Shown: positions 16,539-25,778 of the stretch, piece by piece | How positions within the stretch are numbered: position 1 is the stretch's first letter | Layout of the letters: every line of letters starts with the position of its first letter | NCBI RefSeq assembly: GCF_007845635.1 | Contig: NZ_SELG01000041.1 | Location: forward strand, 372,001 to 436,000 | Length of the DNA: 64,000 nt | Origin: Apibacter muscae | Lineage (GTDB): Bacteria > Bacteroidota > Bacteroidia > Flavobacteriales > Weeksellaceae | Direction of reading: 5' to 3' | Notes under the pieces: generated by a model | What the model was told of the DNA's origin: nothing | Seen by the model: the letters and a program-made list of their open reading frames with translations, nothing else | Databases searched by the model: none | Position numbers and translations under genes: made by a program

Positions 16539-16587
16539 ATTTACATGTAAATAATTTTTACATAAATTTTTTTGTAATTTATGTAAA
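16539..16587. repeat. Palindrome pair upstream of the unknown membrane protein gene
   Basis: A perfect 14-bp palindrome (16539-16552, ATTTACATGTAAAT) is followed by a 12-bp inverted repeat (16557-16568 with 16576-16587, TTTACATAAATT / AATTTATGTAAA). Both contain the unit TTTACAT. There is no T-tract after it on the plus strand, so an operator seems as likely as a terminator. Confidence 0.6.
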
Positions 16588-16618
16588 GGCTATTGTGAAT
16601 TAAAACTAAAAATACTTT

Positions 16619-17746
16619 ATGAAGAGAATAATTAAGAAATCTCCCATATTTTTAATATTTTGCCTATTAATAATAATATTATTTCCATTAAAGATAAATG
16701 CTGAATATTCACCTGAAAAGCAAATGAATGAAGGAAGTAAACATTCAATTTTATTTCCTAAAGTTTCTAATGCTAAGGTTATCCATGAAATAATTGAAAT
16801 AGATGTTGTTCCATATTTTAATGATCCTAAAGACTATTTTGTAAATTATAATATTACATACCACATAGAATCTGATCATGAACAGATTCTTCCATTAATT
16901 TTTATTGCTTCAAATTTTAAAAATTCACCTATTAATATTTTAATTAATGGCAAAGAAGTAAATACAAATTCAATATTAGATAATCAGAATTTAATATTTA
17001 GCATATTCCCTTATATAAAATCTGATGGTAATGAGAACGTATGTATTATAGATACAAAAAATAATGTAAATTTATTTAATATTAAAGAATTAGTTTATTT
17101 TAATAGCTTATTAAAAAAAGGAAAAAATGAAATTCACTTAAATTATAAAGGGAATTTAGAAAGTAATAATTATGGATTTCTAAAGAACTATAATTTAGAT
17201 TATTATCTATTTCCTTATAAATTTTGGAATTCCTTTGGACCCATTTTTGTAAAATTAAATACACCACCAAACTATAAAATTAAACAATCATCAATAGGAA
17301 ATCCTTCACAAAAATTATCTAAAAATTTATATTTCTGGAGATTAAATAAAATTAATAAAAAAGAATTTAAAATTAGTTTGTCTCCTAAAATTTCAACATT
17401 ATCCTATTTTTTACTATTGTTAAAACCCGTTGGAATTACTTTAACTTTTGGATTATTAATTAGTTTGATACATATCTATTTCATAAAAAAATTTAGAAAA
17501 AAAGATAATCATTCCATTAATTACTATTTAATATTAGGAAATATTATCAATCCCCCATTGTTTTACTTAACTTATTGTTTGTCATTTAAATTAATAGAAT
17601 GGTCTTTAGGAAGTATTGCACTTAAAAATTATGAATATATAATTTCTCCTATATTATATTTACCACTCATATATGTTCTCTATGATTATACCATGTGGTT
17701 TTTAGATATTAGCCTAAAAAATAATACTTCTTTAAAAAATACCTAA
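16619..17746 (+). CDS. Unknown exported protein with C-terminal membrane anchor
   Basis: I do not recognise this 375-residue protein. It begins with a signal peptide or N-terminal anchor (residues 1-29, ending near INA). An extracytoplasmic, Asn/Lys/Ile-rich domain of about 230 residues follows. The last part has about three hydrophobic helices (about 260-285, 300-325 and 335-360). It sits between purM and purN, but nothing in it suggests purine metabolism. Composition is even more AT-rich than its neighbours, which is typical of a poorly constrained gene in this genome. Confidence 0.6.
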   Translation: MKRIIKKSPIFLIFCLLIIILFPLKINAEYSPEKQMNEGSKHSILFPKVSNAKVIHEIIEIDVVPYFNDPKDYFVNYNITYHIESDHEQILPLIFIASNFKNSPINILINGKEVNTNSILDNQNLIFSIFPYIKSDGNENVCIIDTKNNVNLFNIKELVYFNSLLKKGKNEIHLNYKGNLESNNYGFLKNYNLDYYLFPYKFWNSFGPIFVKLNTPPNYKIKQSSIGNPSQKLSKNLYFWRLNKINKKEFKISLSPKISTLSYFLLLLKPVGITLTFGLLISLIHIYFIKKFRKKDNHSINYYLILGNIINPPLFYLTYCLSFKLIEWSLGSIALKNYEYIISPILYLPLIYVLYDYTMWFLDISLKNNTSLKNT

Positions 17747-17748
17747 AC

Positions 17749-17764
17749 TATTTTTGTATTTTTG
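17749..17764 (+). promoter_or_regulatory. Two adjacent -7 boxes upstream of purN
   Basis: TATTTTTG occurs twice back to back (17749-17756 and 17757-17764), 17 bases upstream of the purN ATG. No clear -33 TTG accompanies either one. Confidence 0.4.
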
Positions 17765-17781
17765 ATTTAAATTTTTAACTT

Positions 17782-18345
17782 ATGAATATAGCAGTTTTCG
17801 TTTCTGGAGGTGGTACTAATCTACAAAATATTCAAGATGCCATAAATACAGGTATTTTAGAGAATGTTAAAATTGAATTAGTAATCGCGGATAGAAATTG
17901 CTATGCACTTGAAAGAGCTTTAGACAATGATATAACTACCTATTTGGTTGATAGAGGTAATGAAATATCAACCCAGATAGATGAAATTTTGTCTTCTTAT
18001 TCTATTGATTTTATTGTCTTAGGAGGATTTTTATCCATCTTAGATTCAAATTTCTGCAACAAATGGGCTAATAAAATAATAAACATTCATCCCTCATTAT
18101 TACCGAAATACGGAGGTAAAGGTATGTATGGAGAAAAAGTCCATCAAGCCGTTTTAGATGCTGGAGAAACGGAATCTGGATCTACTGTTCATTTTGTTAC
18201 TTCAGAAGTTGATGAAGGTAAGATTATCCTTCAAAAATCCTTTCAAATAAATGAAAATGATTCAGCTAAAGATTTACAAAAAAAAATTCAAGTGATTGAA
18301 AAAGAAATTTTAATAAAATCCATTCAAATGTTGTGTCAATCTTAA
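17782..18345 (+). CDS. purN: Phosphoribosylglycinamide formyltransferase (GAR transformylase)
   Basis: PurN transfers a formyl group from 10-formyl-THF to GAR in purine synthesis. The 187-residue protein shows VSGGGTNLQNI for substrate phosphate binding. The catalytic loop is NIHPSLLPKYGGKGMYG, with the Asn and His of the active site, and the conserved aspartate lies in HFVTSEVDEGKII. It follows purM at a distance of about 1.3 kb and probably has its own promoter. Confidence 0.93.
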   Translation: MNIAVFVSGGGTNLQNIQDAINTGILENVKIELVIADRNCYALERALDNDITTYLVDRGNEISTQIDEILSSYSIDFIVLGGFLSILDSNFCNKWANKIINIHPSLLPKYGGKGMYGEKVHQAVLDAGETESGSTVHFVTSEVDEGKIILQKSFQINENDSAKDLQKKIQVIEKEILIKSIQMLCQS

Positions 18346-18411
18346 ATTAAATAAATATTTTTAACCCTTTTAATATAAGATTAACAAAATACAATATTAA
18401 TTTTTTTTTTA

Positions 18412-18447
18412 TATGTATACTTACTATCTTTGTATAAGATATACATA
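18412..18447. promoter_or_regulatory. marR promoter (-7 box) inside an inverted repeat, probable operator
   Basis: The box TATCTTTG (18425-18432) lies 19 bases before the marR ATG. It is flanked by TATGTATACTTA (18412-18423) and TAAGATATACATA (18435-18447). These are inverted copies differing by one inserted base. A dimeric MarR protein bound there would cover the promoter of its own gene and of the efflux operon. The promoter and repeat are visible; repressor binding is inferred. Confidence 0.55.
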
Positions 18448-18451
18448 ACTT

Positions 18452-18988
18452 ATGGTAAGTGTAGATAGTTCTAATGAACTTTCACAAATAACAGAGAATG
18501 AAAAGACTGGTTTTTTACTGTGGAAGGTAAATAACTATTGGCTTCGTTCATTTAAAAAAAGATTTAAAGATTTAGATATCACACATAGTCAACTTTTACT
18601 TTTGCTAAGTATTTTCTGGAGCAAAACAAATGAGCTAAATCTTACTCAAAAAGAATTATCCTATAAGTCTGGTATAGATGCCATGACAACTTCCACAGCA
18701 CTTAGAACACTTCAAAAAAAAGGATTAATTATAAGAAATATTAATAATAAGGACACTAGAACTCATTTAATAGAAATTACTGAAAAAGGCAAAACAATTG
18801 TTGAAAAAGCCAATGATATTATAAAAAATTTTAATAATTCCTTTTTCAGTTGTTTGAAAGATCAACAAAAACAATTTCAAGAAAATCTAATTAATTTATT
18901 ATTATCCGATGAAAATTCTAAACAACATTTATTGAAATATTACCAAAAAGAACTTGAAAAATTTAATATAACCGTAGAAAATAAATAA
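18452..18988 (+). CDS. MarR-family transcriptional regulator of the efflux operon
   Basis: This is a 178-residue winged-helix regulator. Residues about 45-115 give the MarR fold (LTQKELSYKSGIDAMTTSTALRTLQKKGLIIRN for the recognition helix, then DTRTHLIEITEKGK for the wing). It is the first gene of a run with an RND adaptor (two bases later), pump and outer membrane factor. It therefore most likely represses that operon and releases it when it binds a drug-like ligand. The palindrome over its own promoter supports autoregulation. Confidence 0.88.
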   Translation: MVSVDSSNELSQITENEKTGFLLWKVNNYWLRSFKKRFKDLDITHSQLLLLLSIFWSKTNELNLTQKELSYKSGIDAMTTSTALRTLQKKGLIIRNINNKDTRTHLIEITEKGKTIVEKANDIIKNFNNSFFSCLKDQQKQFQENLINLLLSDENSKQHLLKYYQKELEKFNITVENK

Positions 18989-18990
18989 GT

Positions 18991-20127
18991 ATGAAAATAA
19001 AAAAAATAAAAATTATATTAGCACTTTTCATTATTACATCGCTACAATTAACTTCTTGTAAAAATGACAGTAAAACTGGTGCTGCTGCATCTATGCAACA
19101 AAATGCAGTAAAGCCTTATCCTGTACAAGTCCTGTCAGAACAACCCACTACACTTTATGTAGACTATCCAGCAACCATTAAAGGTACGCAAGACATTGAA
19201 ATTAGACCAATGTTAGAAGGATTTATCAAAACTATTGAAGTGGATGAAGGATCTACCGTAAGAAAAGGACAAGTACTATTTACCTTAGATGCACCTCAGT
19301 ATGAGCAAAATAAGCTAAATGCTTTAGCAGCAATTAAAACGGCAGAAGCTGATTTAAATAATGCTAAGATGGAAGTAAGAAAAGTAACTCCTTTAGTTGA
19401 AAAAGGTATTGTAAGTAAATACCAATTAGAAGCAGCAAAATATGCACTAGAAGCAAAACAAGCAGCTTTAAACCAAGCATATACAACTTTAGCTAATGCT
19501 GAAACAAATGTTTCATATACTAGAATCGTTAGCCCGGTAAATGGAAGTATTGGATCCATCCCCTATCGTTTAGGAAGCCTTGTTAATAGTTCTACTACAT
19601 TAACAACTGTAGCAAATACTGCAGATGTATATGTATATTTTTCAATCAATGAAAAACAATTATTAGACTTACTTAAAACTCTTCCGGGCAAGTCGCAAAA
19701 TGAAAAATTAAAACATATAGAGCCAGTAAAATTAATACTATCTACAGGCAATGAATACATTGATAGTGGTAGAATTGATGCAATTAGTGGTATAATTAAT
19801 ACCGGTACTGCAGCTGCTAACATGAGAGCTATATTCCCTAATACACAAGGAATTCTTAAAAGTGGATTGTCTGGTACTGTAAGAATTACAAATACAATTA
19901 AGAATGCTTTAATAATTCCACAAAAAGCAACCTATGAAATTCAAGGAATTACTTTTGTATATGTGGTACAAAACGATAACAAAGTAAAACAAGTAAGTAT
20001 AAAAGTTACACCTACTCCAGATGGAAAATCTTATGTGGTAGACTCCGGACTAAAAGCTAATGATAAAATAGTCATAAACGGAATTCAAAATTTAAAAGAT
20101 GGAATGGAAATTAAACCACAACTATAA
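18991..20127 (+). CDS. RND efflux periplasmic adaptor (MexA/AcrA family)
   Basis: This membrane fusion protein links the inner membrane pump to the outer membrane channel. It is a lipoprotein with acylated C23 (LTSC). The order is lipoyl half (EGFIKTIEVDEGSTVRKGQVLFTLD), a coiled-coil hairpin of about 70 residues (NALAAIKTAEADLNNAKMEV onward), the second lipoyl half (IVSPVNGSIG), then beta-barrel and membrane-proximal domains (KNALIIPQKATYEIQG). At 378 residues the length is normal for the family. It is the second gene of the marR efflux operon. Confidence 0.93.
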   Translation: MKIKKIKIILALFIITSLQLTSCKNDSKTGAAASMQQNAVKPYPVQVLSEQPTTLYVDYPATIKGTQDIEIRPMLEGFIKTIEVDEGSTVRKGQVLFTLDAPQYEQNKLNALAAIKTAEADLNNAKMEVRKVTPLVEKGIVSKYQLEAAKYALEAKQAALNQAYTTLANAETNVSYTRIVSPVNGSIGSIPYRLGSLVNSSTTLTTVANTADVYVYFSINEKQLLDLLKTLPGKSQNEKLKHIEPVKLILSTGNEYIDSGRIDAISGIINTGTAAANMRAIFPNTQGILKSGLSGTVRITNTIKNALIIPQKATYEIQGITFVYVVQNDNKVKQVSIKVTPTPDGKSYVVDSGLKANDKIVINGIQNLKDGMEIKPQL

Positions 20128-20172
20128 TTTTAAATAATTTCAAATTTATCTCTTAATTAAAAATAATAATAA

Positions 20173-23100
20173 ATGTTTAAAATTTTTATTGAAAGACCAA
20201 TCCTTTCAACCGTTATATCAATAATCATTCTGATATTAGGAGGTATCGGTATGGTTACGCTACCCGTGGCGCAATACCCTGAAATTGCACCTCCTACTGT
20301 TCAAGTTACAGCCAATTATCCTGGAGCAAGTGCCGACGTAGTTTTAAAAAGTGTTGTAATTCCATTAGAAGAACAAATCAATGGAGTTGATAATATGACT
20401 TATATGACTTCAACAGCTTCAAACGATGGTTCTGCAACGATTACAATCTATTTTAAACAAGATGCAAATCCAGATATTGCCGCAGTAAACGTTCAAAATC
20501 TTGCAGCTCGGGCAAATAGTTTACTACCAGCAGAAGTTACCAAAAATGGAGTAATTGTACAAAAAACCCAAAGTAGTAATATTCTATTTATGGGTTTAAT
20601 TAGTAAAAATCCAAATTTTGATCAAAAATTTCTTCAAAACTATGCCAATATTAATATTCTACCTGAAATTAAACGTATCAATGGTGTAGGAGATGCACAG
20701 GCACGAGGTGGAAATACCTATGCTATGCGTATTTGGATTAATCCTGATAAAATGGCCATTTATGGTATAACACCTAGTGATATTTCTGCTGTTTTAGCAG
20801 AACAAAATCTAGAAGCCGCAGCTGGTTCATTCGGGGATAATAGCAATCAAACCTTTGAATACCCTTTAAGATATACCGGGAGATTGACAGATGCCAAACA
20901 GTTTCAAAATATAGTTTTAAAATCGCTACCTTCTGGTGATATATTACGATTAAAAGATGTTGCAGATGTTGAAATAGGGGCTGAATCTTACCAAGTTACT
21001 TCTACCATTGATGGATATCCTTCCACAATTATTTCAGTATCACAAACCGCAGGTTCTAATGCTAGAAAAATCATTGAAGAAGTAGAAGTAACAATGAAGG
21101 AAGCCGCAAAATCTTATCCTTCAGGGATTGAAACTGTATTTATGATGAATGCCAATGATTTCTTAAATGCATCCATTGACAAGGTTATACATACACTTAT
21201 CGAGGCATTTATATTGGTATTTATAGTTGTTTTAGTATTTTTACAAGATTTAAGATCGACCATAATTCCTGCAATTTCTGTAATTGTTGCCATTGTCGGA
21301 ACCTTTTTCTTCTTACTACTTTTAGGCTTTACCATAAATATATTAACTTTATTTGCATTGATTTTGGCTATTGGTATTGTGGTGGATGATGCCATTGTAG
21401 TGGTAGAAGCAGTACACTCTAAACTAGAGAATGGCATGAAGGATTCTAAAAAAGCTTCGATCCATGCTATGACAGATATTGCAGGCGCCATTGTAGCTAT
21501 AACACTTGTAATGGCATCCGTATTCGTTCCAGTAAGTTTTATTGGTGGAACTGCTGGGGTTTTCTACAAACAATTTGGTTTAACCTTGGCTATTTCCATT
21601 GTAATTTCGGCGGTAAACGCGCTTACTTTAAGCCCGGCTTTATGTGCAATATTTTTGAAACCTCACAGTGATGATAAACATAAAACAACATTTATAACTA
21701 GACTAAAAGATGGATTTAATGTTGCTTTCAAAAAAACTACCAATAAATATAAGAGAATATTAATACTTACTTCAAAAGCCAAATGGAGTGTTTTTGCAAT
21801 TATATTAGTATTTTCAGGATTGCTGTATTATTTAATGAAAACTACGCCTACCGACTTTGTACCTCAAGAAGATAGTGGATTTATTTTAAGTGATATTAGT
21901 TTACCTCCAGGTTCAACCATGGAACAATCAACCAAAATTGGTGATGAAGTAAATAAAATTGCTAGTAAAATCAATGGAGTTGAACATATTGCACAATTAA
22001 ATGGTTTAAGTTTCTTAAGCGGTGCAGGAGGTAATTATTCTGTGGTTTTAGTAAAATTAAAACCTTGGAGTGAAAGGCCAAACATCAATATCAAAGATGT
22101 TGTTAAGGAATTATTTATAAAAACGGCTCATATACAAGGGGCTCGTATTATTTTCTTTGGAGCACCAACTTTACAAGGTTTCGGTAACTCTAACGGTTTC
22201 GAACTTCAACTTCAAGATAAAACCGGTGGTAGCTTAAGTAATTTTTATGAAGTAAGTCAGCAATTCCTAGGGGCACTCAATAAACGTCCTGAAATTCAAT
22301 ATGCAACTTCATCATTTGATCCTAATTTCCCTCAATATGAAATGAGTCTAAATATTGCTGAAATTAAAAGAGCTGGATTAAAAGCTACTGATATTCTAGG
22401 CGCACTGCAAGGATACGTTGGAGGAATATATGCATCCAATTACAACCAATTTGGTAAGCAATACAAAGTATATATACAATCGCATCCATCTGCACGTAAA
22501 AATTTAACCGATTTAGATGGTATGTACGTTCGAAATGCAAGCGGAGATATGGCCCCTATAGGTGGATTTGTAACTATAAAACCTACCAACGGTCCTCAAA
22601 CTTTACAAAGATTTAACTTATATCAATCAATACCGGTTAGTGGTTCTCCCAATCAAGGCTATAGTGCGGGGGATGCCGTGAATGTAATTAATGAAGTTGC
22701 TGCACAAACATTGCCACAAGGATATTCTTTTGAATATTCAGGGATGACTAGAGAGCAAGTGAAAAACAGTGGATCACAAACGGTTTATATATTTATTCTT
22801 TGTTTGGTGTTTGTTTATTTCCTACTTTCTGCCTTATATGAAAGCTACATATTACCTATATCTATCATTATATCCTTACCGATAGGTATTGCAGGAGCAT
22901 TTTTATTTGCAAAACTTTTTGGAATTACCAATAACATTTACTTACAGATTTGTTTAATCATGTTAATCGGTCTATTGGCTAAAAATTCCATTTTAATTGT
23001 TGAATACGCATTAGAACGAAGACTTCACGGGTTATCCATTATCGATGCAGCTATAGAAGGTGCAGAAGCTCGATTTAGACCAATACTTATGACATCCTTC

Positions 23101-23325
23101 GCATTCATCCTAGGTTTATTACCACTTATGTTTGCCTCTGGCGCAGGTGCTGAAGGTAATAGATCTATTGGTACTGCTGCTGTAGGTGGTATGCTTATAG
23201 GAACTATAGTAGGGTTGGTAGTTACTCCTATGCTTTATGTGATTTTCCAGACTATTCAGGAAAAAATAACTAAGATAAAACCTGCAACTACCGTAAAGGA
23301 AGATTTGGAGGATGATGATTTATAA
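20173..23325 (+). CDS. RND multidrug efflux pump, HAE1 family (AcrB/MexB type)
   Basis: This is the proton-driven inner membrane pump of the tripartite system. The 1050-residue protein starts with the typical FKIFIERPILSTVISIIILI first helix and has two large periplasmic loops and twelve helices. The proton-relay aspartates are present in GIVVDDAIVVVEAV (helix 4). The second half repeats the fold (LIGLLAKNSILIVEYALE). This layout marks the HAE1 drug-efflux group rather than the heavy-metal CzcA group. It is 45 bases downstream of the adaptor and 24 upstream of the outer membrane factor. Confidence 0.95.
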   Translation: MFKIFIERPILSTVISIIILILGGIGMVTLPVAQYPEIAPPTVQVTANYPGASADVVLKSVVIPLEEQINGVDNMTYMTSTASNDGSATITIYFKQDANPDIAAVNVQNLAARANSLLPAEVTKNGVIVQKTQSSNILFMGLISKNPNFDQKFLQNYANINILPEIKRINGVGDAQARGGNTYAMRIWINPDKMAIYGITPSDISAVLAEQNLEAAAGSFGDNSNQTFEYPLRYTGRLTDAKQFQNIVLKSLPSGDILRLKDVADVEIGAESYQVTSTIDGYPSTIISVSQTAGSNARKIIEEVEVTMKEAAKSYPSGIETVFMMNANDFLNASIDKVIHTLIEAFILVFIVVLVFLQDLRSTIIPAISVIVAIVGTFFFLLLLGFTINILTLFALILAIGIVVDDAIVVVEAVHSKLENGMKDSKKASIHAMTDIAGAIVAITLVMASVFVPVSFIGGTAGVFYKQFGLTLAISIVISAVNALTLSPALCAIFLKPHSDDKHKTTFITRLKDGFNVAFKKTTNKYKRILILTSKAKWSVFAIILVFSGLLYYLMKTTPTDFVPQEDSGFILSDISLPPGSTMEQSTKIGDEVNKIASKINGVEHIAQLNGLSFLSGAGGNYSVVLVKLKPWSERPNINIKDVVKELFIKTAHIQGARIIFFGAPTLQGFGNSNGFELQLQDKTGGSLSNFYEVSQQFLGALNKRPEIQYATSSFDPNFPQYEMSLNIAEIKRAGLKATDILGALQGYVGGIYASNYNQFGKQYKVYIQSHPSARKNLTDLDGMYVRNASGDMAPIGGFVTIKPTNGPQTLQRFNLYQSIPVSGSPNQGYSAGDAVNVINEVAAQTLPQGYSFEYSGMTREQVKNSGSQTVYIFILCLVFVYFLLSALYESYILPISIIISLPIGIAGAFLFAKLFGITNNIYLQICLIMLIGLLAKNSILIVEYALERRLHGLSIIDAAIEGAEARFRPILMTSFAFILGLLPLMFASGAGAEGNRSIGTAAVGGMLIGTIVGLVVTPMLYVIFQTIQEKITKIKPATTVKEDLEDDDL

Positions 23326-23349
23326 ATCTAAATTATTAAAATAATAAGA

Positions 23350-24738
23350 ATGAAAATTCAACCAATTCAATATATAACTATTTTAGCCCTGGCAGGTTCA
23401 CTCACTTCCTGTGTTACGGCAAAGTATGAGACTCCTGAAATCATAGATAATAAACTTTATCGTGATATGAATAGTAAGGATAGTACAACTATTGCAGATA
23501 TTCCATGGAGCAATTTTTTTAAAGATATAAATCTACAAAACCTTATTAAAGAGGGTTTACAAAATAATCTAGATTTACAAATTGCTGTAACACGTATTAA
23601 ACAATCTGAAGCAAGTTTAAGATCTGCAAAATTAGGATATTTACCTACTTTATCAGCGGAAGCTTCTTATAGTAATAGTAAACTTAATGAAGTAAAAGGC
23701 TCAGGATTTAGAACACATTCTGAAATCCCTCAACTATCTGCAACCGCAAGTTGGGAAGCTGATATTTGGGGCAAGATTGCAAGTACCAAACGTTCAGCTT
23801 TAGCTTCTTACTATCAAAGTGATGCTTATAGACTGGTCACTCAAACTTCTTTAATTGCAAATATTGCAAACAGTTATTTTAATTTGTTGGCTTACGATGA
23901 ACAACTTAAAATAATGAAAAACACCATTAAACTATTAGAAGATAATGTTCAAACCATGCAATATCTGAAAGAAGCTAATATAGTGACTGGTGCTGCCGTA
24001 GAACAAAGTAAAGCTTTACTTTATTCTACAAAATTGAATGTTCCTGACTTGGAATCCAATATTAAAACATTGGAAAATTCAATTAGTTTACTTCTTGGAA
24101 AAGAACCAGGTCCGATTGTTAGATCTAAAATAGAGGAACAAGTAATTCCTACTGAACTTGAATACGGAGTTCCTGTACAACTCTTGTCTAAAAGACCGGA
24201 TGTGATGATGTACGAATATGCATATAGGGCTTCTTTTGAAAATACTAATATAGCTAAAGCATCCTTATATCCCTCATTAACCTTAACAGGCAACGTAGGA
24301 TATTCAACCTATCAAAATTTAAACAATTTTTTTGATTACTCTAGTATGTTTGCAAATATAGTGGGTGGATTAACACAACCTATATTTAACCAAGGAAAAC
24401 TTAAAAGCCAGCTCAGAATAAGCCAAGCCAAACAAGAAGAAGCATTTCTAAACTTTAAAAAAGCCGTACTTAATTCTGGTATGGAGGTTTCCAATGCTTT
24501 ATATTCTTACGAAAAAGCTAAAAGTAAAGATACAGGAAGGAATTTGCAAATTGAAGCCTTACAAAAGTCTGTAGATTTTACAAAAGAACTTTTGATATAT
24601 AGCAATGCCAACTATACAGAGGTTTTAACTGCTGAGCAAAACTTATTAAGTGCTAAGCTAAATCAAGTAAATGATAGACTTCAACAACTCCAATCTGCGA
24701 TAAATTTATATAAAGCTTTAGGTGGAGGCGTTAATTAA
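23350..24738 (+). CDS. Outer membrane efflux lipoprotein (OprM/NodT family)
   Basis: This is the outer membrane channel of the RND system. The 462-residue protein has a lipoprotein signal (C21 in LTSC) and two repeated halves of long helices and short barrel strands. Examples are LQNNLDLQIAVTRIKQSEA in the first repeat and a QPIFNQGKLKSQLRISQAKQEEA segment in the second. It is the last gene of the operon and is followed directly by a strong terminator. Confidence 0.93.
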   Translation: MKIQPIQYITILALAGSLTSCVTAKYETPEIIDNKLYRDMNSKDSTTIADIPWSNFFKDINLQNLIKEGLQNNLDLQIAVTRIKQSEASLRSAKLGYLPTLSAEASYSNSKLNEVKGSGFRTHSEIPQLSATASWEADIWGKIASTKRSALASYYQSDAYRLVTQTSLIANIANSYFNLLAYDEQLKIMKNTIKLLEDNVQTMQYLKEANIVTGAAVEQSKALLYSTKLNVPDLESNIKTLENSISLLLGKEPGPIVRSKIEEQVIPTELEYGVPVQLLSKRPDVMMYEYAYRASFENTNIAKASLYPSLTLTGNVGYSTYQNLNNFFDYSSMFANIVGGLTQPIFNQGKLKSQLRISQAKQEEAFLNFKKAVLNSGMEVSNALYSYEKAKSKDTGRNLQIEALQKSVDFTKELLIYSNANYTEVLTAEQNLLSAKLNQVNDRLQQLQSAINLYKALGGGVN

Positions 24739-24756
24739 TAAATAACAATTTAAACT

Positions 24757-24790
24757 AAAAAAGTCTGAATATTTTAATTCAGACTTTTTT
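24757..24790. terminator. Strong hairpin terminator after the RND operon
   Basis: A perfect 14-bp stem (24757-24770 with 24777-24790, core AGTCTGAAT/ATTCAGACT) has a 6-base loop and A/T runs at both ends. It serves the efflux operon on one side and rsgA on the other. Confidence 0.9.
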
Positions 24791-24799
24791 AGTTATAAA

Positions 24800-25714
24800 T
24801 CATAGATCTTTCAAAATTTTCAAATAATTTGAATATCTTCTCTGAGATATTTCATCTTCATCAACAGCTTTTATAACTGCACAATTGGGTTCATTTAAAT
24901 GCAAACAATTATGAAATTTACACCAAGAACGAAATTTATATATTTCCGGAAAAAAATTTTGTAATTCCTCCTTACTAATTTCAACCAACTCAAATTCTTT
25001 AATTCCCGGAATGTCAATAATACTTCCTCCAAAACTCCAATCATACATTTGAGCAAAGGTTGTAGTATGTTTTCCTTTATCATTAGAATTTGAAATCACA
25101 GATGTTTTTAAATCCAAATCTGGTTGTAAAGCATTAATTGTAGAACTTTTACCACTCCCAGAATGTCCTAAAAAAAGACTTACTTTATTTTTTAATAAAT
25201 ATTTTAAAATATCAATATTAATATTTTTATTGGCTGATATCTCTAATATATCATAACCAATTTTTTTATAAATATGAGTTACCTCTTTAATTTCTTTTAA
25301 ATCTTCTTCGTTTATTAATAAATCAATTTTATTAATAACAATTAAAACCGGAATATGATAAGCTTCACAAGTAATCAATAATCTATTTAGAAATCCCAAA
25401 GAAGTTTGTGGATTTTTAATGGTAAAAATAATACATGCTAAATCTATATTTGAAGCTAAAATATGTGTAGATTTTGACAAGTTTACAGACTTACGAATGA
25501 TATAATTTTTTCTAGGATGTATAGTTGTTATCCATGCCACTCCATCCTCATGAAGTTCGTAATCTACTTCATCTCCAACCGCCAATGGATTGGTTGTACT
25601 AATTTTTTCTTTTTTAAACTTCCCTCTTATTCTGGCTTCGTAAATAGTACTAGTTATTTTATCTTTTAATAAATACCAACTTCCTGTGGATTTAATAATT
25701 GTTGCTTGCTTCAT
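24800..25714 (-). CDS. rsgA: Ribosome small-subunit biogenesis GTPase RsgA
   Basis: RsgA is a circularly permuted GTPase that checks late 30S assembly. The 304-residue protein has an N-terminal OB fold, then GTPase motifs in permuted order: NKIDLL (G4) first, then GHSGSGKSS (G1) and DIPGIKEF (G3). A C-terminal zinc motif with Cys and His residues follows (CKFHNCLHLNEPNC). It lies 64 bases downstream of the DAHP synthase gene on the same strand, with a hairpin between them. Confidence 0.94.
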   Translation of the reverse strand: MKQATIIKSTGSWYLLKDKITSTIYEARIRGKFKKEKISTTNPLAVGDEVDYELHEDGVAWITTIHPRKNYIIRKSVNLSKSTHILASNIDLACIIFTIKNPQTSLGFLNRLLITCEAYHIPVLIVINKIDLLINEEDLKEIKEVTHIYKKIGYDILEISANKNINIDILKYLLKNKVSLFLGHSGSGKSSTINALQPDLDLKTSVISNSNDKGKHTTTFAQMYDWSFGGSIIDIPGIKEFELVEISKEELQNFFPEIYKFRSWCKFHNCLHLNEPNCAVIKAVDEDEISQRRYSNYLKILKDL

Positions 25715-25728
25715 TTTTTTAAAATAAA

Positions 25729-25752
25729 AAATGCATCATTAAAGATGCATTT
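25729..25752 (-). terminator. Hairpin between the DAHP synthase gene and rsgA
   Basis: A 9-bp stem (25729-25737 with 25744-25752, arms AAATGCATC and GATGCATTT) has a 6-base loop. On the minus strand it is followed by a T-rich tract. It lies 26 bases after the DAHP synthase stop. Confidence 0.6.
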
Positions 25753-25778
25753 CAATTATATAAATATTGTAAAAATCA

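Noticed and set aside
21114-21491. 125-codon open frame antisense to the RND pump gene
   Set aside because: It lies entirely inside a confident pump gene on the opposite strand and shows low-complexity Ser/Thr/Ile content typical of antisense shadows.
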